A stretch of DNA of 64,000 nucleotides from Icerya purchasi (GCA_039619475.1 CM077115.1:418012557-418076556); one strand, 5' to 3'; positions 34,836 through 47,300 are shown, counted from the stretch's first letter. The notes: generated by a model from the sequence alone, not told the origin. Made by a program: numbers and translations.

Positions 34836-35054
34836 GTGGGTCACCGATTTGATCCAACTTTTTCCGGATGGCATAGTACTCGGTAAAAAGTGAAAATTCA
34901 CCGTTTTCTCCATTAGTCTATGATAAAAATCGCGTTTAAAGTTAACGGGCTAATTTTCGTATTAACTCACTGACAAAAAAAGCGGTAAAATTCATTTTGG
35001 TTTTTTACAGAATACTATTATCCGGAAAAAGTTTGGACCAGATCGGTTACCCAC
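34836..35054. mobile_element. Foldback/MITE-like element with about 70-bp arms
   Basis: Left arm 34836-34905 (GTGGGTCACCGATTTGATCC..) and right arm 34983-35054 (..GGACCAGATCGGTTACCCAC) pair along their length: AACTTTTTCCGGAT with ATCCGGAAAAAGTTT, and CGGTAAAAAGTGAAAATTCACCG with CGGTAAAATTCATTTTGG. Identity is roughly 80% by eye. There is no coding sequence and no clear target duplication. It is a non-autonomous palindromic element, unrelated in sequence to the one at 3759-4003. Confidence 0.7.
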
Positions 35055-35499
35055 AATTCTTATATTCCATTTATAACAATTATTTCAAGTACAAAATCTT
35101 CTATCCAATAGAGATGGAAGAGATATTCATGTAATAAATAAATAATGTTCAATTTGAAGAACTACTGAGAAATTGTTATTATACGAGCATATATACATAT
35201 ATATATTCTACGGCTTTTTAGTGTGGTAACTTGTAAACGGCTGTGGGATATATTGGATTCCACGCATCGGTCCTTATTTATTTGAGACTTGTATGCGATT
35301 CTGTTGGCTCTGGAATACTTGAAAAGTAGACAAAATATAAAAAGATTTTAATACTATCGCATTCGCCGACCGATTCATTGATGAACACAGTCCGGAAAGA
35401 GCTTACAGTATTGAAATAAAAATTAGGAAATTAGTATTTATGTTACGCCTAGTGGTGTGGTATTCAAATAGGTTGCTGCACTGCAGGAATTCGGGGTAA
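35055..35499. other. AT-rich intronic sequence
   Basis: Nothing supported. It may include more 5' sequence of the decayed LINE that follows. Confidence 0.4.
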
Positions 35500-36000
35500 T
35501 GGGATAGTAGACGACCGGTGCAAGATAGATATAGAAATAGAGATTTGAAACTAAGCTGGGAGAAATTCCATTCGGCATATAAGAGAAAAATTTGTTTAGT
35601 ACGAAATGTAAAGTGAATTTGAAGGGAAAATACATTATTCCATCATGAACGAGATCGAGAGTTACTCAAAATAATCGGAACGACATTATACAACTGTAAT
35701 TTCTCGAGTGAGGTTAGATCATCATTTGGCGCGAATAGGAAAAATAGATAGTAATATATCTATTCCAAATGGTGAATTGAAGGGTTCACGATTAAGCATA
35801 TGATTTGGCAGTGTAAGAAACATACTAAGGAAGGAGAAATGTTAAAAGAAATTTTAAACAAATATTTATGATGCCGTATGTCAGTAAATGAGTCAGTATT
35901 TATAGATATAAGGCGTTATGTTCAAATCCGCTGATGCTAAATCATGATAATGCAAAATTAAACAGTGTAGGTTGGTTAAAAGGCGAAAGCTGAGGTAAAA
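35500..36000 (+). mobile_element. 3' end of a decayed non-LTR retrotransposon (I/Jockey-group-like)
   Basis: The clearest block is HMIWQCKKHTKEGEMLKEIL (from 35798), followed by NKYL-stop and SVNESVFIDIRRYVQIR. It matches the pattern at the C-terminus of many insect LINE polyproteins, a CCHC-like tail of the form C..C...(E)..H.IW.C..Y...R..L...L. The upstream cysteines are lost to frame breaks. KLSWEKFHSAYKRKI near 35550 may belong to the same protein. The 3' end runs into the A-run at 35998-36010, consistent with a poly(A)-terminated LINE. Confidence 0.5.
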
Positions 36001-36060
36001 AAAAAAAAGAAGTCGTCGTGGCTGTTTAAGTAAGTAGCCTTTTATAAAGCTGCGCGAATT

Positions 36061-36159
36061 AATGTTTTGCAAAAAAAAAAAAAAAAAAAAACTGGCTAAA
36101 TGGCGAAGGCTAAACCAAAAAATACAAAATAAAAAAAAAAAAAAAAACAATGTTTTGCA
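36061..36159 (+). repeat. Short poly(A)-flanked insertion with 11-bp direct repeats
   Basis: AATGTTTTGCA occurs at 36061-36071 and again at 36149-36159. Between the copies lie an A-run, CTGGCTAAATGGCGAAGGCTAA and a second A-run. The core resembles GGTTAAAAGGCGAAAGCTGA just before the poly(A) of the preceding LINE (35974-36000). The simplest reading is a dead-on-arrival copy of that LINE's extreme 3' end inserted next to it, with an 11-bp target duplication; local duplication is an alternative. Confidence 0.45.
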
Positions 36160-36930
36160 TCGAATGATGTGGCGTTTATTTTTTTTTCTTTTCTGAAAGC
36201 TACGTCTCGATTCTTAAAAATTTTCTGACTATTGTGTTGCAGTATTTAAAATTGCAATTTTCTGTATTTGAATATATACCCGAGTTTCAAATTTAATCTC
36301 CTTATGTTTCCTTTGAGACTTTTTGATACTACTCCCGTTTTGAATAACATGATCATTACAATCTCAGCCCTAGTTTGTTTGTAATTCTTCTTCGTCTCTT
36401 AGGATATTCGAATATATTTATTTATTTTATAACAATGTCAACAATATACGTGCGCTCAGTACCTTTTTTTATCCCTGTGATTATTTCTCTATTCCAATAT
36501 AACTTCACCACGCCATTCTCTAGTACCGAATCAGGTATGTACTTATACCATTTTAACTTTTTGTCGTGTTTTTTTCCAACGTTATGTTTTTTCGCCAAAT
36601 TCCGATGTAATTCTTTACATTATTTTTATTATTACCGGACGAGTGTTCATATGCTCATTTTTATTTTGTAGATTTTGCAATAATTCATAGGTAAATTTGT
36701 TTATATTTTTGTAAAACTATACCTGCCAAGCTAAAGTATTAAGTAAGTAAGTTGGCGTTACATAATAAACAGAATATTAACTATACAGCAAGTAATATAT
36801 GTACATAAGATTTCGTTTCACTAAATACTGTATCTTATTTGTATTCTATTTGCTTTAAACTTCTTACGCGACAACGCGATAGCAGAAATTTAGCTCTGGA
36901 GATCTGCCTATTAACGGGGAATATATAATA
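36160..36930. other. AT-rich non-coding stretch
   Basis: No supported feature; the last part is probably the 5' untranslated region of the LINE whose ORF1 becomes recognisable at 36931. Confidence 0.4.
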
Positions 36931-37770
36931 TGTAGTCAATGCTGGAGAAATTTACAGTTTAATCGATGCAGCGGATTATCACGGAAAACCTGGCGAGGAG
37001 GAATGTGAAAAAAGAGGACGACGAGAATGGGTTTGTAAAGAGTGTGTGGTAACAAATAAACCAACGGCCGATCTGTCAAACTGCAGTACAGTACCAGCAA
37101 ATAATAGGTACTACAAATGATACTGTGTATCACAATGAAGAATCAATTGCGAGACGTAAGTGAACAGGTGAACAGGTAAATGAGTAAGATGCAACTCGTT
37201 TTTGAAGATAAGATGAATAGCGCAGCAAATTTAATAAAATCATTAACAATCAGCTGTGTCAAACAAACTCATCTTTACAATCGCAAGTGCATATAAATTG
37301 GAGCAGCAAACGAGACAAAATAATATCATTATATTTCAAATATAGCTAGAATACCGAATGAAAACCTGGGGGGGGGACCTAACAGTTGCAATAGGACGGG
37401 CCACTAACACTTACGATTTCACCTACCGACATCGATACATCTCGTCATCGCCTACCAAAAGGGCAACATCAAAATCATCTAAACGTAATTTTGTCGGCTA
37501 CTGTTAAAGGAAGAGCTGATTAGAAACTGCCGTACAAAGAATGCCTTATTAAAGGATGTCGGCTTTAATGATACCACTCCTTTTTACGTCAAGGAGCAAC
37601 TCACTCGTGAAAACTCTCGGTTATTTGCTTCTGCTCGCAGATTACGCAACACTGCATGGAAATTTGTTTGGAACAGAGAGAGAAAGATATTCGCGAGAAA
37701 ATCAGAAGACCAGCCGATAATTCAGATTTCATCTGAAGATCGAGTCATAGGCTCGGTAAATTTGAAATGA
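36931..37770 (+). mobile_element. CR1/Jockey-like LINE, ORF1 remnant (PHD-like finger plus FP25K-like domain)
   Basis: From 36931 the frames give CSQCWRNLQFNRCSGLSRKTW and, after a frameshift, REWVCKEC: the C-x2-C...C-S-G-L-S..W...W-x-C-x2-C layout of the PHD-type finger at the N-terminus of many insect LINE ORF1 proteins. A polar, coiled-coil-like stretch follows (37150-37330). Then fragments NNIIIFQI and DLTVAIGRATN lead to PFYVKEQLTRENSRLFASAR and WKFVWNRERKIFARKSEDQ, ending QISSEDRVIGSVNLK-TGA at about 37769. The last block matches the FP25K-like domain. ORF1 proteins of this type bind RNA and package the element. Stops and shifts show it is inactive. Confidence 0.75.
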
Positions 37771-38883
37771 CTCTTTGTGTCACAATAATTTGCAAGTTGG
37801 TTATTACTATCGTAATAATTATGTATTTGTAAAACATTTTTAAATTTCTAAAGAGGTGGTCGCTATTTGATTTTCTTTATGAAACACAAGGGGTATTTCT
37901 CAAATCCATTATCTACCGTATAAGATAGTACGTAATTACATAATCCCCCCCCTCCCCAAATATCTCTCCGGATCCGCCGCTAATAATTTTGTCCTTTATT
38001 CGGTTTCTTTTAAACTAACAATATTAACTAGTTCTTATTTATGCATCTAATAAAAACGCTTTTGATTTATCTACTTCTTTTACTTTAATTCTACTTTTGA
38101 ATTGGTGTTTATTTTTTCTTTCTTATTATATACTCTGTTTCTTTGGTAAAACACTATACATAAGAGTCCACATTGTATTAAATTTTCCATTACACTTAAA
38201 TTTATGTGTATTAACCCTACCGTTAAGAAATTTTATTAACATTATGTTGAATAAAAATTTAAGATCGTGTATTAGTTGGTGTTTTTTCGAAGCAAAACTC
38301 GGTGAACTAGTTCGCTTTAGGATTTACGGTTTTTTAAATTATCTATTATATATAATTTGGTTTAAAAATTTTATAATAAGTTTATTTTATTTATTGTTTG
38401 TGTGTTTATTTCCGTCTTTTGATATATTTATTAACAATTTCTTAATGTTAAAAAAATTTGGAACATCTACCGCGTGCACTTTATGAACTAATTATTTTTC
38501 AGTTTTGTATTATATTAGCATTTTCTATCGCGTATAGTTTAGTGTACGATTTCATTGTTATTTATTGATTTACATTTTTCTTTTTTTAATCACTCCATTC
38601 ACAAGCAAAAAATCTTATTTTCTTCTTCTTTTTTTCTATATTAAGCTTTCTAAAACTTTTTAATTTAAAAAAAAAAAAAAAAAAAACAAAACAAAAAACA
38701 TCTTACATTGTTTACAACTTGACACTTTCTATGTAAAATGTTGCGAACTAATAACCTCGTTTTAAACGATACTTCAATTTAGTAAATAATTTTCTATAAA
38801 TTTCATTGCTAAATGGTAAATATAAATAAACTCTACTCCACTCCAATGAATTCAAATGAAATTAATATAAGCTTACCTTAAAT
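37771..38883. other. AT-rich spacer between LINE ORF1 and ORF2 remnants
   Basis: No coding similarity. A C-run (37946-37960) followed by GATCCGCCGCTAA resembles the end of an unrelated repeat. ORF1 and ORF2 of one element normally lie close together, so about 1 kb here is probably inserted sequence, or the two remnants come from different copies. A-run at 38669-38687. Confidence 0.4.
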
Positions 38884-40690
38884 GTGAGAAGTTCACGAGC
38901 GCATTTTGATGAACACTTACACCAACACAACATAAATTTCGATATATTAATTTTAACTGAAATTCGGTTATTAGCAGATGAACTGGGGCGCTACAATATT
39001 CCAGGGTTTTCCTCTACTGGTCAAAGTTGGAATACTAAAAGATTCCGGTATTGGTTAAAAATGATCAAGACCATTTCCGAAAATGAAATTGAGATTTTAA
39101 CTGATAATTACAAAGTCTATCAATATACAATTCAACAAGAAAACCGATTTTTTAGTTTGCAGGAATATATATCGCTTTTGTCAGTCATCATATTCCGATT
39201 TCCTTCAGGATTTGAATAATGTTATCGCTTCACTTCACCTCTATTTTAACGGGAGATTTTAGCATAAACCAGCTTAATGAAACAAAATGTATGGAATATC
39301 TGAATTTATTATCTACAAATGGATTTGATAGTGCAATAAATGAAACACCCGACACGGATCTAATTATGTATGTCTTGCCTGGACTATAAAGCTCCAGTGT
39401 AAACTTTAAAATTGAATCGAGTATAAATGAAGTGTGTATATTTCTTCGATCATAAAAATGTCCTATTTGATGATACAAGTATTAGAAATAGGACAAACGA
39501 TTCTTACCCCGTCTTAAATAAAGAATTATTTTTCAAAACTCTGATGATGTTAAATTTATCAAAATTATATACCATAAATTGCACGGTCGATAAAAAATTT
39601 GAATGGTTTTCAGCTCAGATTCGTAATGCACAGTATAGTGTTCAACAAAGTGCATAATGAAAAAATCAACAACAATGATCTGATGAAATAGTGCAATTAT
39701 CAATAATTAAGAAAATGTTGTTATAACGAGTTAAAATCACGTCCAACGAACAAAATACTTTTATCCTGGGCCCTATTTTGTTGTTCCTTAATTATACAAA
39801 TGATTTGTGTGTAAATTAAGTGTGCATGGAAAATTTTTTTGTTGCGCTGATGATACTGTCCTACCGGTAAGTTCACGTTATCGAAATTACAGAGATTAGT
39901 AAATGATGGCCTAACTAATATATACAGAGCTGGTTAGCCAAAAAATAAGCTAATATTGAATGTAAAAAAATCGAAATTTCTGGTACACAGCCATCAGCTA
40001 CAAAACCTGCGGGATGCTTTATTAAAATAGTTGGTAACAACAATATTCCTCTTGCGAGAGCTTATGACATTAAATATCTAGAATTACAATTAAAGACTAC
40101 AAGTTACTCTGGAATAAACAACCCGTTCTTTAGCCAAAAAATTTCGTAAATTAAACTACATATTTTTTATTATCCTAGACAATTCTATAATAATAATCAG
40201 CTGCGACGTTTATACCTATCCCTATATCGGCCAGTCTTATCCTATGGTATAATTCACTGGGGGGATACTGCAGATTATTAAATCGTTAGCATACTTACGG
40301 GAAGGAAGTAATTAGAATTATTTTTAATAAAAAATTCAGCAATATCGAAAATGACTCATCGAATATAAAACAAATATATAAAAACAAAAATCATTAATGT
40401 TTTCGATGAAAAATAAACACAGATTAAATATTTCCGTTAAAACAGGAGTTACAAGGCACTCAAATATTAATTATAGTCGCTAAAATCCCTTTTTTCGATA
40501 AGTATCATTCCAGACATCAGCTTCGGTGTAACGGATGCCTATTATTCAATTACCTGCACATATGCATAATATATGTGGATACTAAATTACAAGAGAAGGC
40601 GTAAAAAGTTAAATGACTAAGGCTTAGAAACTAAATTCCATATATTACACTTAATTTGTCTTAAACATAAATCCAAATTGTAAATCTGTA
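38884..40690 (+). mobile_element. CR1/Jockey-like LINE, ORF2 remnant (endonuclease and reverse transcriptase)
   Basis: The endonuclease part reads SSRAHFDEHLHQHNINFDIL-ILTEIRLL (38887-38970) with the usual LTET replaced by LTEI, then ELGRYNIPGFSSTGQ, EILTDNYKVYQYT, and after shifts ILTGDFSINQLNETKCMEYL (39244 on) with the catalytic GDF(N) motif changed to GDFS. The first RT block is deleted or unrecognisable. The palm follows: LGPI with a damaged (Y)INDLC near 39770-39812 and the catalytic ADDTVLP at 39846. Thumb and C-terminal blocks include GNNNIPLARAYDIKYLELQL, LRRLYLSLYRPVLSYGIIHW (40202 on) and a tail GLETKFHILHLICLKHK near 40620-40680. Many stops and frame breaks. Confidence 0.85.
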
Positions 40691-43000
40691 AAATTATTAT
40701 TACTTTAATTTTCAGTATTATTAAAATAAAATTTCTGTAGTGGAAATGATTACTAGGTATTAATTCAGTATTTCTAAATTAGCATCTTAATATTACTGAC
40801 GAAATTTGTTTTTCCTCTGGGAGTAATTACATGGATGTAGTTAAAATTTTGTGTACCTACTATAGGTTGCGTAGATACAGTGCATACGTATAATTATCAA
40901 AATACTAACACCTGGTTTGCACGTTTATAGATAGCTAAATTGTTATTCGTTTATCTTAATTTATTGTAGTTCGATGTGTATGTGTAAATAGTAAATCACC
41001 GTTATTATTATATGATACTTGCGATTTGCCGAGATATTTGAAATGTACTTGTGTGTAAATCTTGTACTGAATATGATTAAATTCTGTAAGTAATGATCAA
41101 ATAATATTGCAATATTTATTTCGTATTCTAATTGTACCCATTCGTATTTTCAGTCAATAACTCCATTGCATTGTAACGTGTTTTCCGTTTTACTGTTTTA
41201 TCTTCCAGCATTGTTTTTATTATGTTAATTTTATTTTATTTTGGGTTTTGTAATTGTATCCGGATTTACTATCAGTGTATTATCAGTTTTCTTTTTATAA
41301 TAATAATCCCACTACTCGCATATTTGTGGAATTTATTATTTTTTTTTTTTTTTTTTTTTGTATTTTTATATTGATTTTGTTAAAGCAATAAATTTAATTT
41401 GATTATTATTACTGTTATAGTGTACTAACGGTGGTATTTATTTTGCTAATGCCATTTTTATTTTCGTCCATATTTTTAATTTTATTTGTACGATCTTTTT
41501 TACGCTATTTTCTCTGCACCTTGGAAATCGCACTGAGGCGTATTGTACGGTTTCTTTCGGTACCATTTTCCATCGAAATATGCGAATTTATTATATTAAT
41601 AATACAATTTAAAGTTTACACGAAGGGGGCATTTACTAAACTCGTTTTTGTAATAATTATAATGAAAGAACTCTTTCATAACTGATATGGTTGCTCTATG
41701 AAATTTGCGTTTATAAAAAATTATGCGCCAAATGATTATAGACAAAACGCGTGATAATTTTAGAAAGGATTATTTTTAATTTAAAATTATCCTACAACTT
41801 ACATTACGAAACTGTGTAATCACTGAAAAAAACAACGAATTATATTAATATTCATTAAAGGGAAGATTCACGATTAATGCATAATGCAATGTTTATTTGT
41901 GCGCGGGAGTCTACGCTAGAATGAATCGGAGATAATTAGAAAAATTTTATTAACATAAAAATCTGATAGAACTAATGCGAATTGAGGATGCAAAAGAAAA
42001 ACGATACGAGAAATAAACGAAATTGAAGTAGTCGTTCGAAAAAGAACCGACGCTTAGGCCCGCTGAATGCGACCGAGAAACGAATTAAACCGAGAAATTC
42101 CAAAGAAAACGGAAAACACCATCAATGTGTCTGCAGGGAGAAATGTTTGGGATTAATAGTAGATGAAAAGAACTTGATTCCGACTATCACGTTAATTACA
42201 TAACTTACATAAAGTAAAAAAAAATATTACCTAAAAAATTTTAGATCCTATTCACCGTCTTAAGAGAACGGTAAAATTTTCTATTCAGTCCTCATTTCGG
42301 TCGCTAATTAAACAGTATTATTTATTAGCCGAAATGAAAAATAACGAGTTTAATACGAATTCCGGAACAAAGGCGTAAACAAGTTCAATTAGAAATGAAA
42401 AAGGCTAAACTAAAAACGAATAATTCCAAGAAAAAAATAAAAATTACGCGAAATTCTACTAGAGTACACGTATTTAATAAATGGCGGGAGCGATGGCACA
42501 GACTCGGCTAAGATGTCGAATCTACTAACTAATATATGCCTGATGTAAAAATTGATAGCAGATTATTTTTCGACACGGAGTTGATTCGAGGGCATTTTCA
42601 AGCGTTTCCTAAAAGAAAAATTTCATTGAAGAGACTTGTAGAAATATAATATCTCGTTCAATTTTTAAAAATGTACGAATATAGAACAGATAAACTAAAA
42701 AGAAATAGTAAAAGGAACTGACACAATTAATTAATTAGGAAAAATTGTTTAAATTAAAAAGGAATAGAACCAACGGTGGTAAACTCTTGTTTTTTTTGTT
42801 GTTTTTTTTTGCGATTAATGGGGGGGGGGGTAAAGTTAATTTCGGTAAAAAAAGGCTCATTTTCAATAATTTTTCTTTATGCTCCAGTGAATGCAAATAT
42901 ATTTTATTAAGTGTAATACAATAAAGTAACATTTGAACAATATTTTCAGAAATTTTAAATAAGAAATATTAAAAAATAAGCCGTTAGCAGCAAATCTTCG
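40691..43000. other. AT-rich intronic sequence
   Basis: Long T-run at 41337-41360, G-run at 42820-42830, otherwise nothing supported. Open frames are short and Phe/Leu/Ile-rich, as expected of AT-rich non-coding DNA. Confidence 0.5.
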
Positions 43001-43107
43001 AAGAAGCCTCAAAAAAAAGTAGTTTTGCGGTAGACACTATATCTCACCACTGGTTATCTGAAATCAAAAAAATCAAAATGCTACTGATAGTTAATCATTT
43101 TCTTTAA

Positions 43108-43256
43108 GTAACGCTGGGAGGATTTTTTTTTTTTTTGATTTTTTAATTTTTGTTAACACTTGGAAGTCAAAAACGCGATTTTCGCCATCAAAATCGACAA
43201 ATATTTTATTTTAAAATAAGTAATAATTAAAAAAAAAAAAAAACCTCCCAGCGTTA
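43108..43256. repeat. Inverted repeat with GTAACGCTGGGAGG ends
   Basis: GTAACGCTGGGAGG followed by a T-run (43108-43137) is mirrored by an A-run followed by CCTCCCAGCGTTAC (43228-43256). The 14-bp termini are perfect complements, and the poly(T)/poly(A) parts extend the pairing to about 29 bp. It lies downstream of the Mutator-like reading frame on the minus strand and may be part of that element's long 3' non-coding region. Confidence 0.75.
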
Positions 43257-43439
43257 CCTCGTAATTGATGTGCAGAAACACTGTACAAAATTTCAAAAGA
43301 ATCGGTGCATTAGTTTTCGAGTTACAGTGTCCACGGACTTTACAAATGTCAAGTGCGAGAAAAAGACTTTAAAGTTTTGTGTACAAAAAAATTTGACTTA
43401 AACATCAGTACGCGAGTGTTTCTTCTAATATACTTATAC

Positions 43440-44168
43440 AGAGTCACCCATAAAGCCCATAAAGCTCACAGCTTTCAGCTGTAAAATCTAAGGCAGCTTT
43501 TTACTCTTGTCAACGTAGAATTCTGCCTTCTTTACTTTCAAGTGCAGCTTGTTGCTCCACTAACTGCTCGTTCAATCTACCATGCCTGTCCATTCATGAG
43601 AACTTGACCCTGTACTGATGCTTATCTCTTGCATAAATGAGAGCAAAGCAAAACAGCCCTCATTCAACATACATGAAGCCACATGAGCTGTGATTTCAAC
43701 CACAATTGAGGTACCACTCAGTGATTTTGGGGTAATTTTCCAAATAAGTTGATTCAAACTTTCACTGTTGTTTTGAGTGAATCCTCCAAGATATCGCTGC
43801 AGAAGTGGTGATCCCTTACTCAAGTCTTCATATATCGGTTTAATTTCTTCAGAAACGTCACTTGGAAGTGCAGTGTAACTGTGTTTGAATTACTTCAGGG
43901 CATTTGCAGCTGCAGCTTTCTGCCATTCATACCACGAGTCTTGGCCTCTCGGGCATTTGTCGTGCTGCGGTTTCTCGTCCACCGAACAGTAATGGTAGTA
44001 AGTAGCCCAAATGGCACAAAAGTATTCAGTTTTTTTTTTTTTTTTGGACGATGTACCTTTTGCTTCGGCATCGTCTGTCTTTCGTTTCTGTGGAGGTATT
44101 ACTTTTTTTGATCGATCTAATCTGGAACTGGTACTCTTGCGATCTTCTCTGCTAATTTTCTTCGGCAT
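43440..44168 (-). mobile_element. Mutator-like transposase-domain protein, internally deleted, one early stop
   Basis: The minus-strand frame starts at ATG 44166-44168 (MPKKISREDRKSTSSRLDRS), with a Lys-rich N-terminus, then YHYCSVDEKPQHDKCPRGQD with SWYEWQKA, a TAA at 43887-43889, and continues in the same frame as FKHSYTALPSDVSEEIKPIY EDLS, YLGGFTQNNSESLNQLIWKI and SGTSIVVEITAHVASCMLNE to TGA at about 43570. After one frameshift the expected C-terminus (ALDFTAESCELYG) is still readable to about 43450. These are the conserved blocks of the arthropod Mutator-like transposase-domain family: (S)xDxxPxHxxCPxGxxSWCxWQ, LxKCLGGxTQNxNESxN, WKxxPK..xGxxVVEIA. The middle portion that should separate the N-terminus from CSVDE is missing, so this is a short derivative. 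Upstream (44170-44350) probably contains its 5' UTR. Confidence 0.75.
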
Positions 44169-44350
44169 TTTACTAATAATAAATACACAATCACAGCGAA
44201 ACTAGAAAATACGAAGTTCAAAAGAGCACGAAACAGCTTCCAGGTAGCCGCGCTACGTAGCTGCCCAGTAGGTGTTCAGAACCGGAGCGGAGCACCGCTC
44301 ACTCAAAACTCTATAGGTCCGTTAATTTTGTTGTGATCAATTTCAAATTT

Positions 44351-47300
44351 TGACACAATAATCTTAAAATGGTGTACATTCATATAAGCAAATAAAAAAA
44401 AAAAAAAATGCAAAAAAAAAGTTTAAAAACTTTACCCCCCCCCCTCTCCCTTAATAGAAATATGAAAAGAAAAAAACCGGAAAATGCGATAAATTCATTA
44501 TAATTAATGAAAAAAAAAAAAAAACTATTTTACGATTCTAATTTAGTATGCGATGAAATCGCGAAAATGGATAACCCCGAGCTGAACGGATGGTAAGCTT
44601 GCTAAACTTTCGGGCACGCAGAGGAATAGAACTAATAATATTAAGTATTCAGTGAGCCGGGAGAAATGCGAATTTCGTTAAATTCCGTGTTACCTTTGTC
44701 AACTTTGCGAAACTGAAAAACTATTAAGAAGCCCCCTCCCCCCACTGTGGTTTGTATTAAAATCACGGCACATTAACGTTTCGAATGTGACAAAAATGAA
44801 CGTTCGCGAACGTGTATGAGCGGCAGGTTCGGCGTACGTGACTCGGCGTGGCAAGCACGAACAAATTAATATCAGCTCATCCGTACAGCCACATCGGTAC
44901 TTATGACGTACGTCGGTGTACTGCATTCTATTAAACGGGAAACAGTCGGAATATTATATATATACATATATTATATTTATTAATAACCATTGGCCGAGCA
45001 TGCTAATTCTTCTAGCGAGAAAGATGCAATTGATAAATCGGGACAGCAGGCACACGGGCGCACACAAACGATTATCGTCACGCCATGTCGGTAATGTGTG
45101 TGTGTGCAAAGCGTTATTAAGTACATTGTTGTGCTCGGTACCGGCAGGGTCTGGTACGACTCATTTAATCTGTGCGCTGCACTTTGCTCTATAAAATCTA
45201 ATAAACTTGCTTTCCATTCGCTTTCGGCTTCGACAGTGACCCCGAGCACACATTGTTGCTCGACACTACCGTTAATGAGCAGATCGCGACACTTTGCTGG
45301 AAGGAATTTTTTCACCAGCCAACCATGTCGTCGTCAATTTATATTTCCCGGAACGCGGCATAATAAAATCCGAATCTCCAGCTCCGTCCGCTGCATCTGC
45401 GAAATTCGCTTCCCAACGTGATCCGCAACTTTGTCTCGCCCGAACCGGACCGCCCGTAAGAATCTTCGGCTATGAATTTTTTTTTTTTTTTTTTTTTTTG
45501 GATTTTTTCCGTCTCGGTCTCTTTTTTTTTAGCTGCAATTCCAAATTTTACGCGAGATGCGGAACGGGTTCCTTTTTGTTTTTGCCCGTTTTCTTTCTTT
45601 TTTTTTTTTACAGTACTTCTTTAGAGAAAATTTTTCCGAAATATGCAATGACCCATTTTCAAGATGAAAAAAGGAACTAAAAACTTTCGCTATACGTTTT
45701 CAAAATGGAATGTGCACATTTACATATTCGTTTTTCTGTTGGATATTTCGAAGAACGCGCAAAACAGTATGCGACAATTGGAAGCCGAGTGGATAAAGGT
45801 AGAGGGAAGAAGAAGAGGAAAAGACCCGTTCAGCGACAAGTAGCGGAAGCCGGTTCGCTGATCGCCCTCCAAAAGTCAGCAGAAATTTACTTAAATCGCC
45901 GATTCCCCCGAAGTCATTTAGAGAATGCCGGAAAATCACGCTTCTAAATCGAAACAAAAGAGCGTGGAAGGTTGAAACCAGTTTTTTTTTTTTTCAGATC
46001 ATAACTACGCTTTTATTAAACGCGATATTTCAAGTTACTTTCGTGAGGCACGATTTTAAGCTACACGAAATGTGGTTTTATGAGAAATTTACTTCGTGAA
46101 ATACCTCTATTACACAAATTATAAATATTTCTGTGCAGCTTGAAATAAAAAAAAAAAAAAATTAAATTTTATTCCGTTAAGATACAGGCTGCCCCATTTT
46201 ATTGTCGAATCGCGCGGGTTAAGTATTTACTATTAAAACGAATTTCAACTGCTCAAAGCTGCCAATAGAATTGACCAAAATGTTTTGACTAAGGTAAAAT
46301 ATCAGGCACGATACTAAAAGCTTCTCCATTTGTAAATATATCCCGTTACAGATTCTGTAATACTTTTCACCTTGTAAACGTAACATTTTATATCATTTAC
46401 CATATAGTACGTGTGTACACCGCTGTTTAAATATTCGTACTTGCAGTTTCTTTTTTCTTCTACTTAGGAATAATTGCTAAAAATCATTCTCTGAATTTGT
46501 GTTCATTGAGCGTTTTATTTTTAATTACTCTTTCTATCGCTTGTATCTTTTTTTTTTTTTTTTGATACATCTCGAACCTACATTTAGAAACACAAAAAAA
46601 AAAAGAGTGGGTAAAGAAGCGTCAGTTATATATTTACAATTCAGTCGAATATTGTACAAAGGGGAGAACCGATATAGCAAAGAATGATGGATAGAGTAAG
46701 GAGATTATCAAAACACGATGAATGGGATATATCTTGAGTTTTAATAAACGGAAGTAATCAGCGTTACACAGACTGCTTGATTCGGATGGAAAGAGGAAAA
46801 GGAGAAAACCAGGGGAGGAAGGTAATGTGACGAATATAGCGTAGGAGAATAATGAAGACGACAACAGAACGGGGAAGCGAAGCTTAAAGAGGAACCGCGG
46901 AAGAATTAGAAAAAATAGGCCGGTGGTTATTACGAAAATATAAAGTATAAATGTACACCAGAATCTGGGGCGGAGTTTTTTACACCTCAGATTGTAGAAA
47001 CGTTGGGTTAAAGAATCATTTGACTATTCTCGGTGCCCATGTCGTGGCTCGGAACACAGAACAAATCAACACAGATGCAGTAGCGAGCTCTGTCGCTTGC
47101 TGTGTTATCGACATTTTCAATTTAATGTCGCGCGTTTTATTCGCAAATGCCGAATACGAGAAAAGCAAAATGTTACTGATCTAACCGAGACTCACCGGCG
47201 TCCGTTTTATTATGCTCGAGCGATCGACTAACTATTAGGCCGAGCAAAGCGGATACTTTAATCATAATGACGCAGTAGACCGGGCTGGCAACAAGGTAAC

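Noticed and set aside
37941..37980. Transposon end (C-run followed by GATCCGCCGC)
   Set aside because: Looks like part of a repeat but without a partner terminus or duplication it cannot be assigned.
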